Origin: an uncultured Alistipes sp.
Lineage (GTDB): Bacteria > Bacteroidota > Bacteroidia > Bacteroidales > Rikenellaceae
Length of the DNA stretch: 64,000 nucleotides
Assembly (NCBI GenBank): GCA_938014215.1
Contig: CALLRW010000042.1
Span: forward strand, 214,445-278,444
Reading direction: 5' to 3'
In this document: piece after piece, positions 24,532 through 33,509 of the stretch
Layout: every line of letters begins with the position of its first letter
Position numbering within the stretch: the first letter of the stretch is position 1
Notes under the pieces: model-generated
What the model saw: the letters and a program-made list of their open reading frames with translations, nothing else
Told to the model about the DNA's origin: nothing
Databases searched by the model: none
Made by a program: the position numbers and the translations under genes

Positions 24532-25081
24532 CCGGGGGGCCGCCGGGAAGAGTGCTGAGGGAACTGTCGGGGGAACTGCCGGGGGGACTTGGAACTGCCT
24601 GGGTGCCGCCTGGTGCCGCCGGGGAACTGCCGTGGGGCCGCCGGGAACTGCCGGGGGAACTGCTGGGGGAACTTGGGACTGCCGGGGATGCCGCCTGGTG
24701 CCGCCGGGGGACTGCTGCGAGGACTGCCGGGGTGCTGCCGGGGAGACTGCTGAGGAAACTGCCGGGTGAGGCCGTGGAAAAACCGTTGGGAGGCTGCGAA
24801 GCCGCTGTAAGACTGCGGAAAGCAGCGCAAGTCGCGGAAAAACTGCGGGGAGCCTGCGGAAAACCGGCTGTGTACCGGGGGCCCGGCCAGAATCCGGGGG
24901 CCAGCATTCCGGGGGCCAGCATCCCGGGGACCAGAATCCGGGACCATGAATCCGGAAAGCAAATCCCGGGTCAGAATTCCGGAAGCATGAATCCGGGGTG
25001 GAAATCCGGATGGCAAAACCGGGCTGCGGCTCGGAAAATGTCGGGCAGACAACGACGATTGAACAATAAAGACTTGAATAG
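24532..25081. repeat. 550-bp gap filled with degenerate GC-rich tandem repeats
   Basis: Two blocks. From 24532 to about 24780, imperfect copies of a unit like GGGAACTGCCGGG (ten or more variants, interspersed with GCCGCCTGGTGCCGCCGGGG-type pieces). From about 24890 to 25020, a roughly 15-bp unit built on AGAATCCGGGGGCC / AGCATTCCGGGGGCC. Neither plus-strand frame nor minus-strand frame resembles a known protein. The last 60 bp, AT-richer, must hold the lgt start signals. Confidence 0.75.
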
Positions 25082-25990
25082 ATGTTACAGATTCCTTTTT
25101 TGATACAACCGCTCTCGATCGTCTGGGACGTCGATCCGGTATTTATCCGCATCGGATCGTTTGATATCCGTTATTACGGACTGATGTGGGCCCTGGCCAT
25201 CCTGATCGGTGCCTGGTTCTTCGACAACTTCTGCAAACGCGAGGGCCTTCCGTCGAAGGTCTCCGAGTCGATCTTCGTCTACGGAACGATCGCCACGATC
25301 CTCGGTGCCCGTCTCGGCCACTGCCTCTTCTACGATCCGGTGGGATACCTCTCCCAGCCGTGGACCATCATCACCGGCTTCCGCGACGGCGGCATGGCCA
25401 GCCACGGCGCCGCCATCGGTCTGCTGATCGGTCTGTGGTTGTTCTCGCGCAAGAACCGCCTGCCCTACATCTGGTCGCTCGACCGCATCATGATCCCCGT
25501 CGGAATCGGCGGCGCCGTGGTCCGCATGGGCAACCTGATCAACTCCGAAATCTTCGGCCGCGCCACCACGCTGCCGTGGGGTTTCGAATTCGTCCGCTCG
25601 CACAAGTGGGTCACCGAGTACGCCCCGGCCGCCGTTCACCCCACGCAGATCTACGAAGCGATCTGCTATGTGGTGACCTTCCTCATCCTCGGGTGGCTCT
25701 ACTACCGCAAGGATATGGCGCGGCGCCGTCCCGGCGTGCTCTTCGGCATCGGCCTGATCGGCGTCTTCCTCACGCGCTTCTTCCTCGAATTCATCAAGAC
25801 CGAGCAGGAGTCCTTCGAAGTGGGCTGGGCTCTTGACATGGGACAGTGGCTCAGCATTCCCTTCATCCTGCTGGGCATCTACATGATCTGGCGGGGAGCC
25901 ACCCGTCCGGCCGTCACGGTCGAGATGCCGAAACAACATGCCGTTTCGGCCGCCGCCTCCCGGCAGACTGCTAAAAAGAAGAGAAAATGA
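25082..25990 (+). CDS. lgt: Prolipoprotein diacylglyceryl transferase
   Basis: Lgt attaches diacylglycerol to the lipobox cysteine of prolipoproteins in the inner membrane. The 302-residue protein has seven or so transmembrane helices and the family motifs: IGSFDIRYYGLMWALA early, GARLGHCLFY, the essential FRDGGMASHGA segment, and the Lgt signature VRMGNLINSEIFGR. A basic C-terminal tail (KKKRK) follows. Its stop overlaps the next start by 4 bases, so lgt, the SPOR-type protein and the GtrA protein form one transcript. Many predicted lipoproteins in this window are its substrates. Confidence 0.96.
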   Translation: MLQIPFLIQPLSIVWDVDPVFIRIGSFDIRYYGLMWALAILIGAWFFDNFCKREGLPSKVSESIFVYGTIATILGARLGHCLFYDPVGYLSQPWTIITGFRDGGMASHGAAIGLLIGLWLFSRKNRLPYIWSLDRIMIPVGIGGAVVRMGNLINSEIFGRATTLPWGFEFVRSHKWVTEYAPAAVHPTQIYEAICYVVTFLILGWLYYRKDMARRRPGVLFGIGLIGVFLTRFFLEFIKTEQESFEVGWALDMGQWLSIPFILLGIYMIWRGATRPAVTVEMPKQHAVSAAASRQTAKKKRK

Positions 25991-27024
25991 ATGCCAATCC
26001 GATGACCGAACAGGTCGCCAAACTCGTGGGCAATCTGCTGGCCGGGGGCGAGGCCGTGAGCCTGCCCGGGGTCGGTACGCTCCATGTCGAGCGGCAGGCT
26101 GCCCGACGTATTGACCGCCGGCATGTCGTGCCGCCCTGCCGCGTGGTGCACTTCACCTCGCAGCTGAACGGGGTGTCGCTGGTCGATGAAATCGCCCGGG
26201 TGCTGCGGGTCAACGGCGTCAAACCCCAGGATCCGCTGCCCGAGGCGCAGAAGGTCTATGACCGCTGGCTGGCACAGGTCCGCGAAGGCGATACGTTGAC
26301 CATCGTGGGGATCGGGGTGCTGCGGTTCAAGAACTTCCGTCCGGACGAGGCCTTCGATCTGCGGCTTAATCCGCAGGGGCACGAACCGGTTCGGGTACAG
26401 GCGCCGCAGCGTTTCGATGCGGTGTTGTGGATCGGCATTGCCGCCATCGTCTGTGTGACGGGCTTTACCGCCTGGTGGTGGTTCGGCGAACGCGAACAGC
26501 GGCAGGAGCTGCTCGCCGCCGTGTCCGAACTCCCGGAGCCGCAGCATGATGCCGGACTGCCCGCCGATACGGTCGTTTCGGCGGATTCACTCTCCGGAGC
26601 GATGGCCGATGCCACCGTCGGGGTGCCGGCGGAGGCGGAACAGACCGACGGAACCGCCCGCACGGAGACTGCGGGGGCGGTCGCTGCCCACAGGGAGGGC
26701 CAGACGGCTGCGGCCGGTTCGGAAACGACTGCTGCCGCGGGTGAAACCGCACGGACGGCGGAACGAACGGTGCCGAGCGGTCCCGCTTCGCTGGTCTCGG
26801 GCCGCAACTACGTGGTGATGGGGGTCTTCAGTACGGAGACGAATGCCCGCCGGGCCGTTCGTGAGGCGGCTGCGGAGGAGGTGGCCATGACGTGCGGAAT
26901 CTATCGGTTCGGCGCGAAACTGATGGTCTCGCCCTTCGAGTCGGATGACGAGGAGGCCTGCCGGCTCTTCATCCGGGCGCACGAGGAGCGTTTCCCCGGC
27001 ATGTGGATCTATACTGCCCGCTGA
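25987..27024 (+). CDS. HU/CCDC81-like domain, TM and SPOR domain protein
   Basis: A 345-residue protein with an unusual layout. Residues 7-75 and 76-138 look like the tandem prokaryotic HU/CCDC81-like domains (VAKLVGNLLAGGEAVSLPGVGTL; VREGDTLTIVGIGVLRF, quoted in part). One helix lies at about 145-166. A Thr/Ala/Glu-rich linker (170-260) follows. The C-terminal domain (265-345, GRNYVVMGVFSTETNARRAV) is SPOR-like and should bind denuded septal peptidoglycan. So the N-terminus is in the cytosol and the SPOR domain in the periplasm. It overlaps lgt by 4 bases and GtrA by 1. A role linking cell division and the nucleoid is inference. Confidence 0.8.
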   Translation: MNANPMTEQVAKLVGNLLAGGEAVSLPGVGTLHVERQAARRIDRRHVVPPCRVVHFTSQLNGVSLVDEIARVLRVNGVKPQDPLPEAQKVYDRWLAQVREGDTLTIVGIGVLRFKNFRPDEAFDLRLNPQGHEPVRVQAPQRFDAVLWIGIAAIVCVTGFTAWWWFGEREQRQELLAAVSELPEPQHDAGLPADTVVSADSLSGAMADATVGVPAEAEQTDGTARTETAGAVAAHREGQTAAAGSETTAAAGETARTAERTVPSGPASLVSGRNYVVMGVFSTETNARRAVREAAAEEVAMTCGIYRFGAKLMVSPFESDDEEACRLFIRAHEERFPGMWIYTAR

Positions 27025-27515
27025 TGCCCTTTTCGGAACTGATCATTCGCGGCATCGACCGCCTCTATCTCCGCCCCGTACGGTCGATCCTGCCTCGGCA
27101 GGTCTTTCATTATGCCGTCTGCGGCGGTTTCACCTACCTGGTCTTCGACCCGGTCTGCTACTCGCTGCTCTACAACTTCCTGGTCGGATACCGCTATTTC
27201 GATCTGGGTTTCGTGGTCATCTCGCCCCATATCGCGGCGATGATCCTCGTCTTCCCGTGCACCTTCTTCGTGGGATTCTGGCTCAACCGCTACGTCGCCT
27301 TCCGACGTTCGCCCGTCGGGGCCGGGACACAGCTGTTCCGCTATCTGCTCTCGATCGTCGGGTCGATCCTGCTGACCTATGCCGGGTTGAAATTCTTTGT
27401 CGAGGTGTGCGGCATCTGGCCCACCCCCGCCAAGGTGATCACCACGCTTGTGACGACCGTCTACAGCTTCGTGGCGGCCAAGTATTTCACCTTCCGCCAC
27501 GCCGAAAACGGTTGA
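27024..27515 (+). CDS. GtrA-family membrane protein
   Basis: A 163-residue protein with four transmembrane helices at about residues 28-48, 62-84, 97-117 and 125-148. The GtrA features are present: FHYAVCGGFTYLVFD in helix 1 and the C-terminal VYSFVAAKYFTFR motif. Family members are thought to move polyprenyl-linked sugars across the inner membrane. The start ATG at 27024 overlaps the stop of the preceding gene by one base, giving MPFSEL; a TTG 21 bases earlier lies inside the preceding gene. No glycosyltransferase is adjacent. Confidence 0.88.
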   Translation: MPFSELIIRGIDRLYLRPVRSILPRQVFHYAVCGGFTYLVFDPVCYSLLYNFLVGYRYFDLGFVVISPHIAAMILVFPCTFFVGFWLNRYVAFRRSPVGAGTQLFRYLLSIVGSILLTYAGLKFFVEVCGIWPTPAKVITTLVTTVYSFVAAKYFTFRHAENG

Positions 27516-27617
27516 GGGGGGGCGAACAGCCTCCTGTCGGGAAGCGGCCTTCTGCCCCTGTCGGGGGCGATCATCTCTTGCCTTGATATTGGAACGGAGG
27601 GGATAGGACAGCGGTCC

Positions 27618-27849
27618 GTTAGCCGGGGGCATTTGCCGGGGGCACGTTAGCTGGCGACCCGTTAGCCGACTGTCCGTTAGCCGGTGTCTCCGTTTGCCGG
27701 CGGCCTGTTTACTGGCAGCCCGTTTGTCTGCGGACCCATTTGCCGGCGGCCTGTTTACTGGCAGCCCGTTTGTCTGCGGACCCATTTGCCGGTGTCTCCG
27801 TTTGCCGGCGGCCCGTTTACTGGCAGCCCGTTTGCCTGCGCCCCCGTTT
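27618..27849. repeat. Composite tandem repeat (16-bp and 46-bp units) in a 360-bp gap
   Basis: Within the gap 27516-27877. The order is A (16 bp, GCCGGTGTCTCCGTTT, 27680-27695), B (46 bp, 27696-27741), B identical (27742-27787), A identical (27788-27803), B-variant (27804-27849). More diverged GTTAGCCGG units lie to the left from 27618. Each B divides into three 14-16 bp pieces ending in TTT/TTTA, so the basic unit is about 15 bp. No spacer logic as in CRISPR and no ORF of known family. Confidence 0.85.
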
Positions 27850-27877
27850 GCCGGCGGTCCGGCGACCGGTCGGGGTG

Positions 27878-29944
27878 TTATCGACGCCGGTTCTCTTCGC
27901 GCAGTTTCTGCAGTTCGTACATCCGGTCGCGGAACTTCGCCGCCGCCAGGAAGTCCAGCGACTTGGCCGCCCGCTCCATATCCTCGCGGGCGCGGTTGAT
28001 CAGCTCGTCGAGATTCTCGCCCGCTCCGGGAACTGCAGCGCCCGCCGTATAACCCTTCTGCACGTCGGCGGCCGCGGCGTAGTGGTCCTCCGTGATGGGG
28101 TAGACCGTCGGGATGCCGCCCTCCGCGGTGTCGCGTCCGGCCAGCAGGTTGCTCGGCCCCGAACCGCTCTTCTGGGCGCGGCGCGGCAGCATCTCGTGTT
28201 CCATGTTGAAGTGTACCTGCTTTTCGCGGCGGCGGTTGCTCTGCTCGATGGCGTAGCGCATCGATTCGGTGCAGGTGTCGGCGTAGAGGATGACGTTGCC
28301 CTGCGAGTGGCGGGCGGCACGTCCGGCAATCTGCGTCAGCGACCGCACGTTGCGCAGGAAGCCCTCCTTGTCGGCGTCGAGAATCGCCACCAGCGCCACC
28401 TCCGGGAGGTCCAGACCCTCACGCAGCAGGTTCACTCCTACCAGTACGTCGAACAATCCGTTGCGCAGATCCTCCAGAATCTGGATCCGCTCCAGCGTGT
28501 CGACATCCGAGTGGATGTAGCGGTTGCGCACCCCCACGCGGTCGAAATATTTCGAGAGCTCCTCGGCCATGCGTTTGGTGATGGTCGTCACGAGCACCTT
28601 GTCGTCGTTCTTCACCCGCTTGTCGATCTCCTCGATCAGGTCGTCGATCTGGTTCAGCGTCACGCGCACCTCCAGCGGCGGATCGACAAGTCCCGTGGGG
28701 CGGATCAGCTGTTCGGCGATCACCCCTTCGCTCTTCATCAGCTCCCAGTCGGCCGGCGTGGCGCTGACGTAGATGGTCGTCCCCTGCAGCTGCTCGAACT
28801 CGGCAAAGGTCAGCGGGCGGTTGTCCTTCGCCGCGGGGAGGCGGAAGCCGTATTCGACGAGGTTCTCCTTGCGGGCGCGGTCGCCGCCGTACATGGCGTG
28901 GACCTGCGGCAGGGTGACGTGGCTCTCGTCGATGACCATCAGGTAGTCCTTCGGGAAGTAGTCCAGCAGGCAGAAGGGGCGTGTCCCGGCGGCGCGTCCG
29001 TCGAAGTAGCGCGAGTAGTTCTCGATGCCGGGGCAGTAGCCCAGCTCCTTGATCATCTCCAAGTCGTACTCCACGCGCTGCTTGATGCGCTGTGCCTCGA
29101 CCATGCGTCCGGCGCGCTCGAAGAACTCGATCTGCTTGCCCAGGTCGAGGTAGATCTGCTGCACGGCGGTGTTGATGCGCTCCTTGGTCGTCACGAAGAG
29201 GTTCGTCGGGTAGAGCGTCAGCGAGTCGAGCGTCTGGATGCGCTGCCCCGTGACGGGGTCGATCGACTGGATGGCCTCGATCTCGTTGTCGAAGAACATC
29301 ACCCGGAAACACTGGTTGCCGAACTCGCCGAAGGCCGCCATGATATCCACCGTATCGCCGTTGACGCGGAAGGTGGCGGGCTCCAGGTCGCGCTCCGTGC
29401 GGGTGTATAACGCCTCGACCAGCTTGTAGAGAAAGTGCTTGTAGCTGACGACCTGTCCCACCTCGATGTGGATGGCCGTGGCGTGGAAATCGGCCGGGTT
29501 GCCCGCGCCGTAGAGGCACGAGACGCTCGAGACGACCACCACGTCGCGACGCCCCGAGAGGAGCGTGGCGACGGTCTGCAGCCGCATCTTCTCGATGTCG
29601 GCATTGATCGAGAGATCCTTTTCGATATAGGTGTCCGACGAGGGGAGGTAGGCCTCCGGCTGGTAGTAGTCGTAGTAGGAGACGAAGTACTCGACGGCAT
29701 TCTCGGGGAAGAAGTTGCGGAACTCGCCGTAGAGCTGTGCCGCCAGCGTCTTGTTGTGGCTCAGCACGAGCGTCGGGCGGTTGAGCTGCGCGATGACGTT
29801 CGCTACGGTGAAGGTCTTGCCCGAGCCCGTGACACCCAGCAGGACGTTGTGTTTCGAGCCGTGGCGGATCGAGTCGACAAGCTGTGCGATCGCCTCCGGC
29901 TGGTCGCCCATCGGGGCGTAGTCCGATACGAGTTTGAAGTCCAT
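27878..29944 (-). CDS. uvrB: Excinuclease ABC subunit UvrB
   Basis: UvrB is the damage-verifying helicase-like subunit of nucleotide excision repair. The 688-residue protein is full length: Walker A GVTGSGKTFTVANV near residues 36-49, the beta-hairpin SYYDYYQPEAYLPSSD, DESHVTLPQ, helicase motifs such as LVTTITKRMAEEL and LLREGLDLPEV, and QIAGRAARH. The C-terminal UVR segment ends KFRDRMYELQKLREENRRR. ATG 29944 (MDFKLVSDY) follows a TACCTTTG box by 4 nt; the longer frame upstream would lie before the promoter. It is divergent from dnaG. Confidence 0.97.
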   Translation of the reverse strand: MDFKLVSDYAPMGDQPEAIAQLVDSIRHGSKHNVLLGVTGSGKTFTVANVIAQLNRPTLVLSHNKTLAAQLYGEFRNFFPENAVEYFVSYYDYYQPEAYLPSSDTYIEKDLSINADIEKMRLQTVATLLSGRRDVVVVSSVSCLYGAGNPADFHATAIHIEVGQVVSYKHFLYKLVEALYTRTERDLEPATFRVNGDTVDIMAAFGEFGNQCFRVMFFDNEIEAIQSIDPVTGQRIQTLDSLTLYPTNLFVTTKERINTAVQQIYLDLGKQIEFFERAGRMVEAQRIKQRVEYDLEMIKELGYCPGIENYSRYFDGRAAGTRPFCLLDYFPKDYLMVIDESHVTLPQVHAMYGGDRARKENLVEYGFRLPAAKDNRPLTFAEFEQLQGTTIYVSATPADWELMKSEGVIAEQLIRPTGLVDPPLEVRVTLNQIDDLIEEIDKRVKNDDKVLVTTITKRMAEELSKYFDRVGVRNRYIHSDVDTLERIQILEDLRNGLFDVLVGVNLLREGLDLPEVALVAILDADKEGFLRNVRSLTQIAGRAARHSQGNVILYADTCTESMRYAIEQSNRRREKQVHFNMEHEMLPRRAQKSGSGPSNLLAGRDTAEGGIPTVYPITEDHYAAAADVQKGYTAGAAVPGAGENLDELINRAREDMERAAKSLDFLAAAKFRDRMYELQKLREENRRR

Positions 29945-29948
29945 GCTG

Positions 29949-29956
29949 CAAAGGTA
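29949..29956 (-). promoter_or_regulatory. Promoter -7 box (TACCTTTG) of uvrB, leaderless arrangement
   Basis: Minus-strand TACCTTTG with 4 nt to the uvrB ATG. Confidence 0.7.
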
Positions 29957-30084
29957 GTGATAAAAGGCGAAAGTTCGCCCGCCGGAGGCGCTTTTGTGGG
30001 GGGGATGCACCGCGGCCGGCGGCTGCGCATCCCGGGGAGCGTAATTTTTAATTCGCAATCTTTACGCTTTCGACCGATTATTCG

Positions 30085-30092
30085 TACCTTTG
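30085..30092 (+). promoter_or_regulatory. Promoter -7 box (TACCTTTG) of dnaG, near-leaderless
   Basis: Plus-strand TACCTTTG with 6 nt to the ATG at 30099. Confidence 0.7.
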
Positions 30093-30098
30093 TGGGCT

Positions 30099-32081
30099 AT
30101 GATCGACCGCGAAACCGTAGACCGCATCTTCGACGCCGCCAATATCGTCGATATTGTCAGCGACTATGTCACGCTCAAACGCAAGGGCGTGAACTACGTG
30201 GCGTGCTGTCCGTTCCACAACGAGAAGACCCCGTCGTTCGTTGTCTCGCCGGCGAAGGGGGTCTTCAAGTGCTTCGGCTGCGGAAAGGGGGGCAATGCCG
30301 TCACCTTCGTCATGGAGCAGGAGGGCATCAGCTATCCCGAGGCGCTGAAGGCCATCGCCAAACGCTACGGAATCGAGGTCAAGGAGGAGGCGATGACCGA
30401 GGAGGAGGTGCGCCGCAACGACGACCGCGAATCGATGTTCGTGCTCAACGGCTGGGCCGCCGAGTATTTTGCCAACTACCTCCACCGTGATCCCGAAGGA
30501 ATCAACGTCGGCCTCTCGTACTTCCGCCAGAAGCGCGGTCTGACCGACGCCACGATCAAGAAATTCGGGCTGGGCTTCTGCCCCTCGAAGGGCGACCGCA
30601 TGTCGAAGGATGCCCTGGCGGCCGGCTACAAGCAGGAGTTCCTCCTCTCGACGGGCCTCTCGCTGGCGCGCGAGAGCGACGGCTCGCTCTACGACCGCTT
30701 CCGCGACCGGGTGATCTTCCCCGTGCACAACATCTCGGGACGCGTGGTGGCCTTCGGCGGCCGCACGCTGCGCACCGACAAGCAGGTGGCCAAGTACCAG
30801 AACTCCCCCGAGAGCGAGATCTACAGCAAGAAACGCGAACTCTACGGACTCTTTTTTGCCAAGAAGGCCATCCAGCAGCAGGACTTCGCCATCCTGGTCG
30901 AGGGGTATCTCGACGTGATCTCGATGCACCAGGCCGGGATCGAGAACGTCGTGGCCTCGTCCGGAACGTCGCTCACCACGGAGCAGATCCGTCTGCTGGG
31001 GCGCTTCACGAAGAACATCACCGTCATCTACGACGGCGACTCGGCCGGTATCCACGCCTCGCTGCGCGGTATCGACATGATCCTCAAGGAGGGGATGAAC
31101 GTGCGCGTGGTGCTGCTGCCCGAACCCGAGGATCCCGACTCGTTCGCCCGCAGCCACTCGGCCGCCGAGGTGCAGGCCTACATCCGCGCCAACGAGCAGG
31201 ATTTCCTCGAATTCAAGGCGCGGCTGCTGCTCGAGGATGCCAAGGGCGACCCGATCCGCAAGGCGGCGCTGATCGGCGACATGGTGCAGTCGATCGCCCA
31301 GATCCCCGATCCGATCCAGCGGTCGGTCTACATCAAGGAGTGCGCGAAGATCATGGATATCGACGAGCAGATCCTCATCGGCGAGGTGGCCCGCAAGCGG
31401 CTGACCACCTCGGGCGACCGCGAAACCGACGACTTCATGCGCCGTCAGGCCACGCTGCGCCGCCGCGAGGAGCCGGCAGCCGAACGCCCCGAGGCCGAAT
31501 ATGCCCGGAAGGTCGAGGCCGGCAGCAGTTTCGAGGCGCTCGAACGCGAGATCGTCAAGTATCTGCTCAAGTTCGGCCACTGCTCGTTCGACTTCAAGGA
31601 GGGGCGCACGATGGTGGCCTGCAACGTCGCCGAGGTGATCTTCAGCGAGTTGTCCGACGATCAGATCGTCTTCCGCAATCCGGTCTACGCCAAGATCATG
31701 GCCATCTACCGCGAACAGTGGGAGCAGTTGGGGACGGGGGTCGAGGTGCCGGCCCACATCTTCCTGAACCACATCGATCCGGCGGTCTGCACGGCCGCGG
31801 TGGACATCCTCACGGCCGACGACAACTACGTGGCCAGCGAGATCTGGAAACGCAAGGAGGTGCATGTCGAGAGCGATGCCGAGATGCTGGCCGTCGGGGT
31901 GCCGAAGGCCGTGATGCTCTACAAGTCGAAGGTCGTCGAGTCGCTCATCAAGGAGCTGCAGGAGCGGCTGGCGAAGGCCGACCTCCCGGAAGAGGAGGAG
32001 TGCGAACTGCTCCGGCGGCTGAACAGCTACAACGAGGTGCGGAAGACTATCGCCCGGAAACTGGATCGACCGATTTTATGA
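30099..32081 (+). CDS. dnaG: DNA primase DnaG
   Basis: DnaG makes RNA primers at the replication fork. The 660-residue protein has the N-terminal CHC2 zinc finger (CCPFHNEKTPSF, then KCFGCGKGG), the primase core, the TOPRIM domain with ILVEGYLDVISMHQAG and YDGDSAGIHAS, and a long helical C-terminal domain for DnaB contact. ATG 30099 (MIDRETVDRIF) is the family start; the in-frame TTG at 30090 lies within the promoter box. It is not in an rpsU-dnaG-rpoD operon here. Confidence 0.97.
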   Translation: MIDRETVDRIFDAANIVDIVSDYVTLKRKGVNYVACCPFHNEKTPSFVVSPAKGVFKCFGCGKGGNAVTFVMEQEGISYPEALKAIAKRYGIEVKEEAMTEEEVRRNDDRESMFVLNGWAAEYFANYLHRDPEGINVGLSYFRQKRGLTDATIKKFGLGFCPSKGDRMSKDALAAGYKQEFLLSTGLSLARESDGSLYDRFRDRVIFPVHNISGRVVAFGGRTLRTDKQVAKYQNSPESEIYSKKRELYGLFFAKKAIQQQDFAILVEGYLDVISMHQAGIENVVASSGTSLTTEQIRLLGRFTKNITVIYDGDSAGIHASLRGIDMILKEGMNVRVVLLPEPEDPDSFARSHSAAEVQAYIRANEQDFLEFKARLLLEDAKGDPIRKAALIGDMVQSIAQIPDPIQRSVYIKECAKIMDIDEQILIGEVARKRLTTSGDRETDDFMRRQATLRRREEPAAERPEAEYARKVEAGSSFEALEREIVKYLLKFGHCSFDFKEGRTMVACNVAEVIFSELSDDQIVFRNPVYAKIMAIYREQWEQLGTGVEVPAHIFLNHIDPAVCTAAVDILTADDNYVASEIWKRKEVHVESDAEMLAVGVPKAVMLYKSKVVESLIKELQERLAKADLPEEEECELLRRLNSYNEVRKTIARKLDRPIL

Positions 32082-32250
32082 AAAAAGGGGGCGGGTCTCG
32101 GGGTGTACACGCATCCCTGCGCGTACGGTGTGCAAACAGAAAATAAACAGAAAGATGTGTAAAACATATCAAAGATAAAAGAATTAGTTACCTTGACCGA
32201 TACCCACCCCCGCGAAGAGATTTCGCAATTTGTATGCCGTTTTTGAGTAT

Positions 32251-32715
32251 ATGACCGAACAGAAGAAGATAAATATCCGGAACAAGCGCGCAACGTTCGA
32301 CTACGAGATTCTCGAAGAGTACGTTGCGGGCATCGTGCTCGTCGGGACCGAGATCAAGTCGATCCGCGCGGGCAAGGTCTCGATGGTGGATTCGTTCTGC
32401 TACTTCGACAAGGGCGAACTGTGGATCCGCGGCGTCAACATCGCCGAGTATGCCTGGGGCACGTGCAACAACCACGTCCCGCGCCGCGACCGCAAGCTGC
32501 TGCTGACCCATCGCGAGCTGGACAAGCTCCAGCGCGCCTCGCAGGACCGCGGACTGACGATCGTCGGGCTGCGGCTCTTCCTGAACGAACGCGGGCTGGT
32601 GAAGGTGGTCGTCGGGCTGGCCCGCGGCCGCAAGTCCTACGACAAGCGCGAGTATCTGAAGGAGAACGACGCCCGCCGCGAGATGGACAAGGCGATGAAA
32701 AACTACCGGCGATGA
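32251..32715 (+). CDS. smpB: SsrA-binding protein SmpB
   Basis: SmpB delivers tmRNA to stalled ribosomes in trans-translation. The 154-residue protein has NIRNKRATFDYEILEEYVAGI, GTEIKSIRAGKVSMVDS and the C-terminal GRKSYDKREYLKENDAR tail, all typical. ATG 32251 (MTEQKKINI) was chosen; an in-frame codon 21 bases upstream would add MYAVFEY and seems unlikely. Its stop overlaps the HAD gene start (ATGA), so the two are co-transcribed. The tmRNA gene itself is not in the window. The 170-bp AT-rich gap before it probably contains the promoter but no clear TAnnTTTG box. Confidence 0.95.
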   Translation: MTEQKKINIRNKRATFDYEILEEYVAGIVLVGTEIKSIRAGKVSMVDSFCYFDKGELWIRGVNIAEYAWGTCNNHVPRRDRKLLLTHRELDKLQRASQDRGLTIVGLRLFLNERGLVKVVVGLARGRKSYDKREYLKENDARREMDKAMKNYRR

Positions 32716-33509
32716 CGCGGGCGGTGTTCCTGGATGTCGACGGAACGCTCATCAGCTTCCGTACGCACGAGGTTCCCGCGTCGGCCGTCGAGGCGCTGCG
32801 CCGGGCCCATGCCGCCGGCGTGCGGCTCTTCATCGCCACGGGCCGTGCCGTGACCGATCTGGTGCAGCTGGAGGCGATCCCCTATGACGGGGTGGTGGCG
32901 CTGAACGGCGCCGAGTGTGTGCTGCGCGACGGACGGGTCGTCACCCGCCACCGGATTCCGCGCGAGGAGTTCGAACGGGCGCTGGAGCTCTCCGACGCAT
33001 GGGATTTCCCGGTTGCGCTGGAGCTCAACGACGGAATCTTTGTCAACCGCGTGACGCCGGTCGTCGAGCAGCTCTCGCGGATGATCGCCCATCCGATCCC
33101 CGAGGCGGTCGACCTGCGGCGGTTGTTCGACCGCGGCGACTGCTGCCAGATGTGCTTCTACGTCGACCCCGAACTGGAACGGCGGGTGATGGCGCAGCTG
33201 CCGTCGCTGGCGGCAAGCCGCTGGTGTCCGATCTTTGCCGACGTCAATCTCCGGGGAATCGACAAGGCGACCGGTGTGGCCGAGTTTGCCGAACGGTTCG
33301 GATTCCGCCTCGAGGAGACGATGGCCTTCGGCGACGGCGGCAACGACGTCCCGATGCTGCGCAAGGCCGGGATCGGGGTGGCGATGGGCGAGGCGTGCGA
33401 CGAGGCGCTGCAGGCGGCCGATTGGGTGACGGCGACGGTCGACGACGACGGTATCCGCCGGGCGCTGGAGCACTTCGGGGTGATCGCCCCGGAGCCGGCG
33501 GTGCGCTGA
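32712..33509 (+). CDS. HAD-superfamily phosphatase (Cof-like)
   Basis: A 265-residue haloacid-dehalogenase hydrolase of the Cof/type IIB group. Motif I is FLDVDGTLI near residue 5-13 (nucleophile first Asp), motif II is FIATGRA, and motif IV is AFGDGGNDVPML near 200-211 with the cap domain between. Family members dephosphorylate sugar phosphates or flavin/pyridoxal phosphates; the substrate cannot be told. It overlaps smpB by 4 bases. The DNA coding its last residues is repeated twice just after the stop codon. Confidence 0.9.
   Translation: MTRAVFLDVDGTLISFRTHEVPASAVEALRRAHAAGVRLFIATGRAVTDLVQLEAIPYDGVVALNGAECVLRDGRVVTRHRIPREEFERALELSDAWDFPVALELNDGIFVNRVTPVVEQLSRMIAHPIPEAVDLRRLFDRGDCCQMCFYVDPELERRVMAQLPSLAASRWCPIFADVNLRGIDKATGVAEFAERFGFRLEETMAFGDGGNDVPMLRKAGIGVAMGEACDEALQAADWVTATVDDDGIRRALEHFGVIAPEPAVR

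Noticed and set aside
27618..27849. Possible CRISPR array from regular repeats
   Set aside because: Repeat units are directly abutted or separated by another repeat rather than by unique spacers, and no cas gene is present.
32168..32175. Minus-strand TATCTTTG box in the gap between dnaG and smpB
   Set aside because: It would direct transcription antisense into the 3' end of dnaG with no gene to express; a chance match in AT-rich DNA is more likely.
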